NCBI GenBank assembly: GCA_029706075.1
Contig: JAINUG010000382.1
Location: 1 to 64,000 of the forward strand
DNA from: Aldrovandia affinis
Lineage: Eukaryota > Chordata > Actinopteri > Notacanthiformes > Halosauridae
Reading direction: 5' to 3'
Length of the DNA: 64,000 nucleotides
In this document: piece by piece, positions 34,688 through 46,462 of the stretch
How the letters are laid out: each line of letters begins with the position of its first letter
How positions within the stretch are numbered: the stretch's first letter is position 1
Position numbers and translations under genes: made by a program
The notes under the pieces: generated by a model
Told to the model about the DNA's origin: nothing
Seen by the model: only the letters and a program-made list of their open reading frames with translations
The model's database searches: none

Positions 34688-35305
34688 GTCTTGTACTATT
34701 AAGAGCTCAACGATTCTTATGTTGAAGGGAATATGCACTTGAGACAAATTGATGTTAAAGGATACTTATTGTGCATCTACAGTATTTATCTGTTCACGTC
34801 AACCATTTTACTGTTACACAGCTGCAAATTATCTTGTTTTGTAGTAAAAAATACAACTGGGATAGTGATTAGTGTATATGTAGGGAACACACGGTTTGGA
34901 GTGGTTTATTCCGCTTATACTACGGCTATGTGCCACAATAAAATAGTAAAAATCCAAACCGTTATCAATGCAAAAGTAAAAATGATCATATTTTGGCATG
35001 TGTAAATCTGCCAAGAAATATAGTTAATCATTTTCCGAGGTTCAGGAAGAGTTGAAGAGTTCATTACTTGTACAGTAGATGGCAATAGGCCAAAAAGACT
35101 AACCAGCAATACACATACATAGACCTGTCAATAATGATTTGTGCATTCAACCAATCACTTTCCCTGAGTGCCTTTAAAGCTAAATAACTCCTGTTATGGA
35201 CACAGTAAATAGCATTTTTTTATTTACAATTATACAATCAAAAATGTATTTAGATTCCAATACTTGGACTTCAATTAAATAATAATAAAAAAAGATTGTC
35301 TCCTC
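34688..35305. other. guf1 3' UTR/intergenic, no gene seen
   Basis: AT-rich DNA downstream of the guf1 stop codon. Small ORFs here lack any recognisable motif. Confidence 0.45.
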
Positions 35306-35440
35306 CTATTTTTCCTTTCGTTTCAAAACGTTGATGAAGGTGTCCTTGGGGATTTCCACATTTCCCACTCTCCGCATCTTCTTCTTGCCCTCGGCCTGTT
35401 TCTTCAGTAGTTTCATTTTGCGAGTTACATCCCCTCCGTA
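35306..35440 (-). CDS. guf1: guf1 terminal coding exon
   Basis: On the minus strand a CAG acceptor is followed by [20 protein letters not shown], then [16 protein letters not shown] and a TAG at 35308-35306. The YGGD..RK.KLL..Q..GKK...GNVE.P motif is the invariant C-terminus of LepA/GUF1 GTPases, here the mitochondrial ribosome back-translocase. The exon is 45 codons including stop, phase 0. Confidence 0.95.
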   Translation of the reverse strand, partial: YGGDVTRKMKLLKKQAEGKKKMRRVGNVEIPKDTFINVLKRKEK

Positions 35441-35451
35441 CTGAAAAACAT

Positions 35452-35580
35452 ACACCATCAACGCCAATACCCACCATAAACATATTCACCATCAACGCCA
35501 ATACCCACCATAAACATATTCACCATCAACGCCAATACCCACCATAAACATATTCACCATCAACGACAGTACCCAACATA
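35452..35580. repeat. 34-bp tandem repeat, 3-4 copies, in guf1 intron
   Basis: The unit CACCATCAACGCCAATACCC + ACCATAAACATATT repeats just inside the last guf1 intron, 10-15 bases from the splice acceptor. Confidence 0.9.
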
Positions 35581-35849
35581 TAGAGTGCATGTTTAAAAGT
35601 CTATATACTATACTATACTATATATTTATATATCTATATATCTTTCTTTGTAAAAGGCAGTTGGAATTGGGCTTGGACATAAAAACCCAAGTGTTTGTTG
35701 GATGTACCAAGAATTTATAAGTCAGCCTGGAATATGCTTTGCACGTCCAACAAAACACTTTCCAAGTTTTCCGAGTTATTCCACACACTTCATTCAATTT
35801 TTAAAGGATGTGCAAGAGAGCTAAAGGATGAAAGGGTTTTAATACTCAC

Positions 35850-35886
35850 ACATTTTGCCAGGACATTTTTTCTGTAAGCTTTTATC
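35850..35886 (-). CDS. guf1: guf1 37-nt exon
   Basis: A tiny exon between TTTATAG and GTGAGT reads (T)IKAYRKNVLAKC. It joins the RET ending of the previous exon to the YGGD start of the next without frame loss. It encodes part of the LepA C-terminal domain that contacts the ribosomal A-site tRNA region in bacterial LepA. Confidence 0.93.
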
Positions 35887-36797
35887 CTATAAATGCAGAA
35901 AAAAAGAAAATGGAACAACGATCAGGACTGGGTGAGGGGCGATCCAGCAAACTTCTTGAAGGTTTCCAGAGTGGATCGGCATGCGTCTGAACTTGATCTT
36001 GATTCTCCTTAACGCAGTGTCTCTAAACACATCCTGTGGAGAGGTTAACCCAAACTTACTCTGTTAGGGCACAGGCTCAAAAACTCAGTCCTGGGGACTC
36101 CCTGTGTATGCTGTTTTTTGTCACAGCCAATCTTTCGATCAACAAAGCTGAATGTTGGAAATGTGTTTTCAGTTCTTCCAGGATTTTTCCCATAACCCAT
36201 TTGAACAAAATGCAGGGTTAGGTCATTGCCATTTGCTTTGTCTTCAAACTACGTTTTACACAAATGTTTTAGTTTCAACAATTAGGACACCACTGATTTC
36301 ACATTTAAGTCTATAATTGAATCAATGTACAATTTTTTTTTTTCTTCTTCTAAAGGAATCATTTACCATATAGCAAATTGCATACAATTAAAGCATTAGT
36401 TTGATAAAAAACTGATGAACAGTCCTGGGATGTGAATATGGGACATTTACTTTTCAAGTATGCATAGCTATTTCTGACATAATATGGCAATTTAAGGATA
36501 AATCATCCTTAAACTTTAAAAGTAACTAATCAGGAACAATTAACAGCTTGTTACAATTTAGAAGTTGCAATTACAGTTGGAACAAAAATCAGCATACACA
36601 TTGGGTCCTCAAGACCGAGTTTGAGAATTCTGCTAGGGGATGGCGATCTGTGATCTTAGTTCAAAAGTCTGATTTCTAATCTTGACTATTCTGAAAGCCT
36701 TGCTGTACTGATCGGAACATCCACCCACGTCATAGCAGGGTAAAATTGGCCACCCCTGCTTTAAGAAAACAGAAGGCTGTTTTACTTTATAATTACC

Positions 36798-36830
36798 ACC
36801 ACCCCACCCCACCCCACCCCACACCCCCCA
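36798..36830. repeat. (CACCC)n run
   Basis: A CACCCCACCCC-type pentanucleotide run lies in the guf1 intron. Confidence 0.85.
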
Positions 36831-36909
36831 TCGATATTTGATATTAACAGCTGACATAACATTTATAAGCAAGACTCCCTTCAGAGTGCGTGGTGTTCTC
36901 ATGCCTTAC

Positions 36910-37029
36910 GTTTCTCTCGCGATGACCTTGCTGCCGATAGCTGCCTGCACAGCGATCTCAAACAGTTGCCTCGGTATGGAGTCTTTCAGCCGCTCACACA
37001 TTGCTTTGCCCGAGCTGTAGGCCTTGTCC
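36910..37029 (-). CDS. guf1: guf1 exon ([10 protein letters not shown]...VIARET)
   Basis: The 120-nt exon with a CCCAG acceptor and GTAAGG donor encodes [20 protein letters not shown] and [20 protein letters not shown], the LepA_C domain with its IPRQ.FE..IQA.IG.K.IARE signature. Confidence 0.95.
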
Positions 37030-37761
37030 CTGGGAACAGCAACACACCCAGAACAGACAAGGCATTCAGAACCCAGAACACAGGCACCTGCACATACAGA
37101 ATCCAGAGATGATGAATCTCGTAATGTCATGGTTCAAGTTCACGAAAGACATGCACACTTTCTTTTGGTTTTTGTTTCTTGTACTCAAATTAACGTTTCA
37201 AGGTCATTGCACCTGAAAAACAGCATTGGGCTCAATTCCAATTCCAAATATCTAATTACAAATTCAAATCCCATTGCTTCTCAATTCCCCATGTCATGAG
37301 ACTTGTTCCATGAATTAAAATTAAAATTCCATACCACAGTACTTTTTCTATTGTTTTAATTTCGATAATACTAAAATAGATTGCTTCTCAAACTGTTTTT
37401 TAAGAGATTAAAATGTAGAACGGCACATTTAAACTTTATTCATTTATTTCACTATTTGCTATTTTCCTTGGGATAAGACCATCTGCTTATTAAATAAAAT
37501 AAAAAAATTAATTTGATATATTCTCTATTTTCACAGAATTCACGTTGAACCACACACACCCATGCGTGAACTGAACCCCAATCAGAGAACACAAATGTGG
37601 CCTAATTGAACCCCTTCCCATGAAGCCACACTATACAGTGTGCTTTCAAACATTCACAGTAATGAGGGTTTCATCACTTTTCCAACAGGAAAGAGGGTAG
37701 ATCTGGATAAGGGGAGCATGATAACATGCGTGAGGATCATTGAGTAAAAGCGCTAGGTCAC

Positions 37762-37863
37762 TTGTGCACAATAACGGTGAGCTCCTCCACTGGCTTCCCA
37801 TTCAACAAGATGTCCACCTTCACCAGATCGGCTGTTTGGTAGCCCGCATCTTCGTAGTCAAAG
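37762..37863 (-). CDS. guf1: guf1 exon ([10 protein letters not shown]...)
   Basis: The 102-nt exon between CCTACAG and GTGACC reads [20 protein letters not shown] and [14 protein letters not shown], the EF-G-IV-like GYASFDYE region. No further guf1 exon (GTPase, domain II) is seen at higher coordinates before the MHC and transposon DNA begins near 38.6 kb. The gene here is therefore 5'-truncated or split by a very large intron. Confidence 0.95.
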
Positions 37864-37875
37864 CTGTAGGGAGAG

Positions 37876-38012
37876 TGTCATGATCATCATCACCACTACT
37901 ACCATCATCATCATCATGACCACCATAATTATGATGTCCACCAATGTCATCATTAACAACACCGCCGTCATCATCATCATCATCACCATCATCATCATCG
38001 CAGTCATCATTT
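37876..38012. repeat. (TCA)n/(ACC)n trinucleotide repeat
   Basis: An imperfect trinucleotide array lies beside the FDYEDAG exon. On the minus strand it gives an Asp-rich spurious ORF. Confidence 0.9.
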
Positions 38013-38635
38013 TCATTGTTGGTGTCATTTAGAAAGTGCCCTAGGGCCACCTGGAATGCAACATTTAAAAACATTGAAAGTTCTCTAAAAAAATAGAAAA
38101 CAAGAGTAAATGCATTGAATATGTGAGAAATTATGGTGCAAAAACACCAACTATTTTAATTATACAACCCAAAAGCTTCAAAATGGAAATGAAGCAAGTG
38201 TTAATAACAAACCAGCTTTTCTGACATTTCTTTCAATAAAACTATAACTGCATACATTCATCTGGCAGAGCATTGATTGTTGTATAAAGATGTTCTAACC
38301 TTCACTAAAAGATGACATACTAACCTGTTGCCTTAACACTTCCTCAATTGCCTCAAAAACTATAATATGCATTCATTATTTGTGAATTTCAGTCACAATG
38401 TACATAATATCGATATAATCTGAAGTATTGAATCATATCAAAATATAATCGTATTGTGACCCATAGTATTGAAATCGAATCGTATTGTGAGGTTCTTGCC
38501 AATACCCAGCCCTACTTGATACCCAGAAAAAGTACCCAGCCCTTGGGTATGGAGGGGATTCAGATGTGAAATGTTAAGTTTTGAGATTAAGATCTCGTCT
38601 GAGGATGTTTAAAGGGTGAGGGCCTCTTAATTTTA

Positions 38636-39165
<530 letters not shown>

Positions 39166-39527
39166 TAATCACCTCCGTCGATCTACCTTCTCATATGCAC
39201 AACAACACACTATGTACGCCATAGCATACGTGGAGGTGATTATTAACCGTAGGCATCATGTTAAAACTTAATTTCTGATCATTTTATATCGAATTCTCAT
39301 TAATACAGTTACTTCCATAACTACATCTTTAGTGGGTCCATTTTCAATATCCTAAAGAATAGTTAATACAATTCATTCTAACCAGTCAGACCAAAACAAT
39401 TATGTAACGTTTAAACTTGTGATACACTCTTGCCTGCGTATGCTGTCTTCACCAAAGAAAAAAAAATTGCTATAACTAATAACTCAATTTCTTTAGCTCC
39501 CTTCGAAGCGATTTCCGTCACACTGTA
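39166..39527. repeat. Orphan MHC leader-exon block
   Basis: This is colinear with gene A 26640-27003: the inverted repeat, the intron 1 start, the leader exon and 40 bases upstream. It is bounded on both sides by pogo termini at TA sites. Confidence 0.85.
39434..39488 (-). pseudogene. Orphan MHC class I leader exon, start codon lost
   Basis: The 55-nt exon keeps the length and frame of 26912-26966, but ATG has become ATT and the donor GTAAG has become GCAAG. The residues would read ELLVIAIFFSLVKTAYA. The promoter region is removed by the adjacent pogo element, and no class I exon follows downstream on this strand before guf1. It cannot start translation as it stands. Confidence 0.85.
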
Positions 39528-39666
39528 GGGGAGAGCGGGGTATGTTGTCACACTTTTCACTCTGTCTTACCTGTACTGGGCGCAATACATCACAATGGTA
39601 TAAATGTCATACCAAATGAAAGGTGGAAGTCTTGGGCACATATTTTGTATTAATTACATATTCATA

Positions 39667-40509
39667 CACTACCGTTCAAAAGTTTGGGGTCACTTAGAAA
39701 TTTCCTTATTTTTTAAAGAAAAGCACTGTTTTTTTCAATGAAGATAACATTAAATTAATCAGAAATACACTCTATACATTGTTAATGTGGTAAATGACTA
39801 TTCTAGCTGCAAACGTCTGGTTTTTAATGGAATATCTACATAGGTGTATAGAGGCCCATTTCCAGCAACCATCACTCCAGTGTTCTAATGGTACATTGTG
39901 TTTGCTAATCGCGTTAGAAAGCTAATGGATGATTAGAAACACCTTGGGATTTTGAATAAGGAAGGCTATCACTCAATTTTGCAATGCCATGCCATACCCT
40001 GTGGACAGCGCTTGATTGGAGCCAATTTCCTCCTACAACAGGACAATGACCCAAAGCACACCTCCAAATTATGCAAGAACTATTTAGGGAAGAAGCAGGC
40101 AGCTGGTATTCTGTCTGTAATGGAGTGGCCAGCGCAGTCACCAGATCTCAACCCCATTGAGCTGTTGTGGGAGCAGCTTGACCGTATGGTACGCAAGAAG
40201 TGCCCATCAAGCCAATCCAACTTGTGGGAGGTGCTTCAGGAAGCGTGGGGTGACATGTCTTCAGATTCCCTCAACAAATTAACAGCTAGAATGCCAAAGG
40301 TCTGCAATGCTGTAATTGCTGCAAAGGGAGCATTCTTTGATGAAAGCAAAGTTTGAAGGACAAAATTATTATTTCAAATAAAAATCATTATATTGACTAT
40401 ATTGACTATATTTTCTATTCATTTTGCAACTCATTTGATAAATAAAAGTGTGAGTTTTCATGGAAAACACAAAATTGTCTCGGTGATCCCAAACTTTTGA
40501 ACGGTACTG
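39667..40509 (+). mobile_element. Tc1/mariner element nested in pogo
   Basis: It starts CACTACCGTTCAAAAGTTTG and ends with the inverse ending CTTTTGAACGGTACTG, flanked by TA. At 843 bp it is shorter than full-length Tc1, about half the usual size. Confidence 0.92.
39952..40356 (+). pseudogene. Tc1 transposase, C-terminal catalytic half
   Basis: FLLQQDNDPKHTSKLCKNYL carries the second catalytic Asp, and EWPAQSPDLNPIELLWEQLD carries the Glu of the DDE triad. The first Asp and the paired HTH DNA-binding region are missing, so this is an internally deleted copy. Confidence 0.88.
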
Positions 40510-40759
40510 TATATTATTTCAGTATGGAGTTGTAGACAGTTAAATAGAGGGTGTGCACTTGTGACAACTTACCCCATCAGGGGGTAAGTTGTCACACTAT
40601 GTCATAGTATGTGGGGTAAGTTGTCACATTGGATTATCAACAAATAAGAATACAACAAAATAATTGTGAATAAAACATTTTTTACTTTCAAATTCAAAAC
40701 CAAGTACATTTAATTACAGAACTCATTCATTAAAGAGCAAAATGCACAACGAAACACTT

Positions 40760-42511
40760 CTAATCAGACTCATCTTCAGAGTCACAGTTCTGGCACAAAT
40801 AAATTGTCTGGCCTGGGGTGCAAGCATCATGGGCCCACTTCTTGCATCTCACACACTGCACCCAAGTCTCTTTTGGGCGGCTGTTAGAAAATGGCTCCAT
40901 GCAGACTAGGCAGAAGCACTCCTCTTCATCTTCATCTCGTCTATTTTTCATTTTACTCTTGCCTTTTTGTTCCCTTTTGCACATTGCTCCAGAAACAGCC
41001 TGTTTTTAGATTGTGATTTTTCCATTTGTAGTGCTTGCTTCACGGGTGTGTCTGTTAGAATTGCAGTTCTGCGCCGCTTTCTTCCATTATTAGTTTGTTT
41101 TCGGGGACCTGCTTTTGGAAATGGCCGGAGGTCCTCTGGAGTTGGTAGTCTGCTGCCAGCACTGGCATTGCTGGGTAAGGGTGAGCTGGCATGGGAACTG
41201 AATGGGTCTGTGTCTGTGCTTGTGCCTGGCAGGGCAGGGTTGGTACTGGGGCCTGGCGGGGCAGGGCGATCCGTAATATAGGATGGCGCAAACTCAGTTT
41301 CCAAAAATACATCCCTGTTGTAAGGCTGTACCCCAGCTACCCTAAAGCCAGCCTGAATGTTCAAGGGGGTTGCCGCCACAGGATAATCGATTGCCACAAT
41401 CCCAGGAATGTCATAAATTGACATTGTTTTCCCAGGATTGTTCCTCATCCATGCATCACACGCTGTGTTGATGTGCCTTTAGCGCCCGTAGACAGACCTG
41501 TCTAAGCGTTGAAGCCGATGAGAGCAGTGGGGTGGGAATGACACCATAATTATGCCGTTTTCTTTGGCATAATTGAGTCCATCAATGGACATATGAGATA
41601 TGTGGTTGTCCAAAAGGAGTAAACATGGTTTCTCCTTTGAGCATTTTGTATGCATAGTGAAATGTTTCAGGAAGTCAAAAGTGCACATCTTTCATCCACC
41701 CCAAGGGATTTGCCGCTCCCCTGCTGCCAGGTGGTCCGCTGTTTAAAAAAATGGTCGTGAAAGTTGACATGGGGAAATATGAAATATGGAGGTATACTAT
41801 TTCCTGTGGCTGACACAGCACAGGCCAGTGTGACAAACGTCCCCTTTCAGCGGAGGTCAGCGACCCTACTTGTTTGAATCCGCGTCTGGCCACTACTTTG
41901 TCAGGTTTATGGACCGTGGTCACCCCAGTTTCGTCGACATTCCATATGTCCCCTGGTCCAAATTGATGTCTGTCTAGCACATTTGCTAAATTGTCGAAGA
42001 AGGCATTGACATTTTCTCGGTTGAAGCTACTAGCTCTGGCAAGGCTAGTTGCCTCAGGCTTTCTTATCGACAGCATTGGGTGCCTTTTTAAGAAGGCTGT
42101 AAACCACTCCGAGCTGGCCTTTTCTGTTTCTGCCCACATTAGTGTGAACTTCAGCTTGTGTGCCACAGCAAACTGGTAGGCAAGTCTTTTGATCTCACTT
42201 GGCGACAGACCAAAATAAATGTCAGCTGACCTAGCAATATAATGAACAAGCTGCATCTCCAAATCAGGTGGAAATACCTGCCATGGCTTTCTATAGCCAA
42301 CCACTGTTATTGGCATGGCTGCCTGACTGACAATTTCTTTGCTGGTAACCTTTTCACAATACCGAGTCAGAGTACGGTAATTTATATTAAAATCGTTTGC
42401 TGTGCTTCTGATTGATTTGTTCTCCAGCTTCACCGGTCTGACTGCCTTCAACATTATATCAGGTGTGGTGCTGCCATTCTCTGTCTTTCTTTTATCATTT
42501 CTCACCATCAT
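40760..42511 (-). pseudogene. pogo-like transposase with C-terminal PHD-like finger, frameshifted
   Basis: From 42511 leftwards there is an HTH psq-type region ([20 protein letters not shown]) and a CENP-B-type HTH (about residues 80-160, with [15 protein letters not shown]). The DDE core follows with [12 protein letters not shown] (first Asp). After a frame shift at about 41680, LLLLDNHISHMS (second Asp) and HRLQRLDRSVYG appear. A third segment (41448-40948) holds VAGVQPYNRDVF and a Pro/Ser-rich linker. The last part (40984-40760) has a zinc-finger pattern, CLVCMEPF...WVQCVRCKKWAHDAC and LCQNCDSEDE, as in a PHD finger. Frame shifts near 41680 and 41460 disable it. Confidence 0.85.
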
Positions 42512-43007
42512 CTCACTTTATTTTGTTCCTTCGTTTGTTCGTTCCTTTCTTCCTTCCCTCAATGCTTCTTTCCTTCAAAAACAAATTTAATTAGCCTCAT
42601 GTGACAACTTGCCTCAAAGCCATTGAGACAACTTGCCCCAAATGGGCATGTGGGCAAATGTTTGTTAAATCTCACGGCTAGTTCAACATAGTACTGCAGC
42701 TAACATATCAAGAAACACCTTATTGTGTTTCCTTTATTCGGTACGCAAATATAATTTAGAACATTTATACCTAACACAGTTTTATTACATAAAATGTAAG
42801 ATGCCATTTACTTACTTTCGAAGGAGACAAACACAAAACTTGTGCTCACATGTAATTAAAGAGGCCTTTGACCACCTGTGAAAAGGAATTTGAATCTGGC
42901 CCTAGTTGCAACAAAGTAGCTATTTGATTTTTGAGATAGCGCCCCTGTGGTTGGAGGTATGAACAGTGTGACAACTTACCCGTGTGACAACTTACCCCGC
43001 TCTCCCC

Positions 43008-43231
43008 TACTCTATAGGACGTATTGGATGTGTATGCAAACGTGTAGAAAGTAGTCTGTATCAGAACCAAACGGTACAGGATGCTGTCACGGTCAATTAA
43101 GTTAAATCACTGCGCTCAATTCATTTCATTTGGTTTTGCTTACAATACTCCCATATGCTGGTTTCATGAGGCATAACACTCGTCTGCTCAAAAGTGTACA
43201 AACAAATATAATGTTAACCAGTTTAAGAAAA
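43008..43231. repeat. MHC-unit 3' flank, copy B (paralogous to 757-1010)
   Basis: It begins TACTCTATAGGACGTATTGG directly after the pogo terminus and parallels the 3' flank of gene A. From 43232 to 43744 there is unique or repeat DNA without genes, including a 46-bp direct repeat (GGTAGAGAACAATAGGGTGT...) near 43548 and 43695. Confidence 0.8.
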
Positions 43232-43744
43232 AGTGTTTCACTGCACAGATGCAAACTTTGGCTGCACGAATCCGGAAAGATTAAATGAGTGTAGCTTGGT
43301 CGGCGCAAGTTTATTAATTTGGTTTGCAGTGGCCAAAAACACTTCCACTCACTTGCCTGAAGAAAAACAAACATTTTTTGGTTTATGATGCAGTGCTAAA
43401 TAGGTTTCCATGTTTAATTGCTAATGTTGCAAACTGTTTCAAACTGATTTCCCATAATATTTTGAAGGTGGCGTAATTAACTCCAAAGATTTGTCCTTAT
43501 TATCCAACAATCTGAGGCCCAGAAGTGAGTGAATTATATTAAAAAAGAGGTAGAGAACAATAGGGTGTCAAAGGTCATCCAGGAAAAGCTCTCGTTTAGA
43601 AAACGTATTTACGCACAGATTTGATCTTAGAACGTGTGTACGCTCAAATCCACGTAAAAGTTCAGATTTACAACAAGATGTGTAATTACAAAAGGTAGAG
43701 AACAATAGGGTGTCAAAGGTCATCCAGGAAAAGCTCTCGGTTAA

Positions 43745-44222
43745 TGTTCGGTCTACTGACGCCGACCGAAAGGCTAGACTGAGGGATACGGACACCATTC
43801 AACTCGTTTTTTGTATTTTTTAATGAAAATTGAATAGATTGTGAAACCTGGGAATGCAGACAACAAAACATACATGAATCCTCAACAAACCCAGCTCTGC
43901 ACACATTCAATGACTAAACACAAAGCACACAAATGTTACACAAAGCACGCATTAAACACATACTAACCGTGGCATCCCTCCTGTCACATAACACATACTG
44001 AAGTCCTGGCATCACACAATGAACCCATGCGCATGGTCTCCCACTTAAACACCTAATCACAGCCCCCAATATCCCTACGCATAACTGGGCACTAGACGTA
44101 ATCAATTCCTACGCTGTCATGAAACATAACTCAAAATGATGTTACTAATAAATTTCACATTTTTCCAATTCTATAGGCTGAAATATGCACACTGAAACAC
44201 CCCATCCTAACTGGACAGTACA
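43745..44222 (-). repeat. BEL 3' LTR
   Basis: TGTTCGGTCTACTGACGCCG ... ACTGGACAGTACA; on the minus strand TGTACTGTCC ... CCGAACA. Confidence 0.93.
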
Positions 44223-44243
44223 CCTCCCACCTGGCCGATCTAG

Positions 44244-45110
44244 CTACTTGTCTAGGGAGGCCACAAATGTCCCTTGTTCCTCAATGGGGAGGACAACAAC
44301 TATCCTCCTGACATCCCGGTGGAGGACGACCCCGGGCAGCTTGCCAGAGCCTTTCTTTTCTCTTGTTTTGGCTCCTCCTGGAGAAGCAGGGCAGGCAGGA
44401 ACCGTCCTGACCCGGACGTCCCTAACAACACCTGCTGAATCTGCTACCACTTGAACGACCCGACCAAGTCTGTACTGACATCTTAGCGCATTTTGGTCGG
44501 CTAGCCAAACTAGGTCGCCCACGGCAACGTTCCTCTCCCTGGTATGCCACTTAGGGCGAGTGAACAGGTTTGGCCCTGCCAGTTGAGACCACCTCCTCCA
44601 GAATTCACTCACTGCCCCCTGGACGGCTTGAAACCGCTGAAAAGGGTAGTCCCACTTGAAACCTCCTGAGTCCCCCTTTGGGCCGGTCCGCCCTAGCAGT
44701 AGGGAGTTGGGACTCAGGTACTCGATGACATCGTCTTCTTGGGCCTGGATTCTTGCTTCGATAGGCCTCTCATTCGCGAGATTGGCTGCCAGGTACAGGA
44801 GAGTTTGGAGCTCCACCAAGGTGAAGGGCCCCTTCTTGTCGATAGCTCTCAAAGCTCTCTTCACTACCTTAACGGCAGCCTCTGCAGCCCCATTTCTGTG
44901 GGGGGAGTCCGCAGGATGAAACTTCCATGACCACTCTGTCCCATGGCTGGCTGCCTCTTCTTCCAGCTTGACTTTATCCACTTTGCTAAGATAGCCGTAC
45001 AATTCCTCCAGAGCTGGCCTTGCCCCGACAAAGTTGGTCCCAGGGTCAGACCAGTCGAGATGGATGTCCCCGGAGGGCCGTGAACCGCATATACGTTGTC
45101 AAAAGCCCCT
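44244..45110 (-). pseudogene. BEL integrase
   Basis: The DDE core reads LDWSDPGTNFVGARPALEEL (second Asp) and FHPADSPHRNGAAEAAVKVV (Glu). It is followed by a C-terminal domain with GDLVWLADQNALRCQYRLGR. Integrase inserts the cDNA. The zinc-binding N-terminus is not readable in one frame. Confidence 0.85.
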
Positions 45111-46460
45111 CCATTTGAGCTTGTTCACACTTTCTCGAGCATCAGCTGCCACTTCTGCCGCTGATTTCACGGGCCACTCCTCAAAAGGCTTCTCCAGGAA
45201 TCCCGGCCCTTTCTGCCACGGAGAGTCTTCGCTCAATTCTTCAGGAGCTGCTCCTCTTGTGATGATGTCGGCCACATTGCACTCACCGGGGATCCACCAC
45301 CACTCGGTTGGTGACCCTGCCTTCTGAATCTCGCTGATTCTGTTTGCAAAAAATGACTGGTAGCCATAGCTCTCACGCTGGATGGCCCCTAGCACTGTCC
45401 TGCTGTCTACCAGGTGGATCCAGTGCTCGATCTGCAACCGGCTATGTCGCTCAACATACTTCCTTAATCTGGTGGCGTAGACTGCGCCGCATACTTCAGC
45501 CCTCACGGATCTCCTTTTTGGTCGAGCGGTGCCAGCTTCGCTTTAGACTCCACCAGTCTGACTTCAATCCCTTGTCGCGGCTCCCATCTCACATATAACA
45601 CGGCTCCATAGGCGTGATCGCTCCCATCCGAGAAAGTGATTCCCCACGGTCTGCCTCTCTGTCCGGACGGCGTGAGGCTCCTGTGAAACTTGATTTCACC
45701 TAGCCTTACGTACTCTCCAAAGAGCTTTATGGCTTCCTCACGAAGACCAGGTGAGATTGGGTCATCCCACGTTTCCTTGGCTGAGCCCCCGCCTCCTGCC
45801 TCTTGGAAGGCTCTCCTTACAAGGATGTTTCCTTTCTGTTTGGCCGGGGACACCAGGCCGATTGATCATATAGAGCAGCCACTTGGCTCAGCAGCTCCCT
45901 CCTCGACAAGCCTTTGGGTGTGTTCTCCCGGACTTCTTCTATCTTGAGGTTGAGGCCTGTCCTCATCCTTCCTTTTCTCTTGGAGAAGTTTACTGACGTC
46001 ATCACGTAGAGCTGGTCGGAATCCACGAGATACCCAATACCAAGGGCCTTATTATCCTCATCTTCCAGCTGATTCGGTAGCACCAGGGTTTTGGGTGTCG
46101 CTTCAGGCCTCTCCTCCACAGGTTCTGGCGTCGTCCTTTCTCCTCCCACCTTGGCCGGACCGGACCCACGGCTTTAGAGAGAACCCTCCAGCGCTCAAGA
46201 TCTCCTCCACTCCACTCATGATGGTGTCGAGCATCTCCAGATCATCATGGGAAGTCAGGATGTCGTCGACGTAGCTGTCTTTCTCCAAGACACGACGCTC
46301 TTCCTCCCTTTCGATGAACTGAGGTAGCCCTGCTGTCTCCCTCATTGCCAGTTGGGCAATGCAACCAGCTGGACGGTCTCCAATGTTCACCCTCGTGATG
46401 GCGTACTCCCCGCTGTCCTCTTCGGGATCGTCTCTCCAAAGGAACCTGTGCAGGTGTATC
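45099..46460 (-). pseudogene. BEL reverse transcriptase palm and RNase H region, frameshifted
   Basis: LEKDSYVDDILTSHDDLEML near 46290 contains the YVDD catalytic box of the palm. RGRPWGITFSDGSDHAYGAV near 45650 starts the RNase H-like domain and WIHLVDSRTVLGAIQRESYG near 45400 continues it. Frames change near 46140, 45830 and 45500. Confidence 0.8.
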
Positions 46461-46462
46461 TC

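Larger units (their letters stand above)
39528..43007 (-). mobile_element. pogo/Tigger DNA transposon with terminal repeats
   Basis: The ends GGGGAGAGCGGGGTATGTTG and CAACTTACCCCGCTCTCCCC are inverted repeats of about 24 bp flanked by TA (39526-39527 and 43008-43009). The transposase lies on the minus strand. A Tc1 element is nested at 39667-40509. The TGTGACAACTTACCCC motif recurs near 40558-40632, 42600-42650 and 42965-43000, probably as subterminal transposase sites. Confidence 0.9.

Noticed and set aside
37820..38074. Asp-rich ORF on the minus strand beside a guf1 exon
   Set aside because: It is the translation of a TCA/ACC microsatellite.
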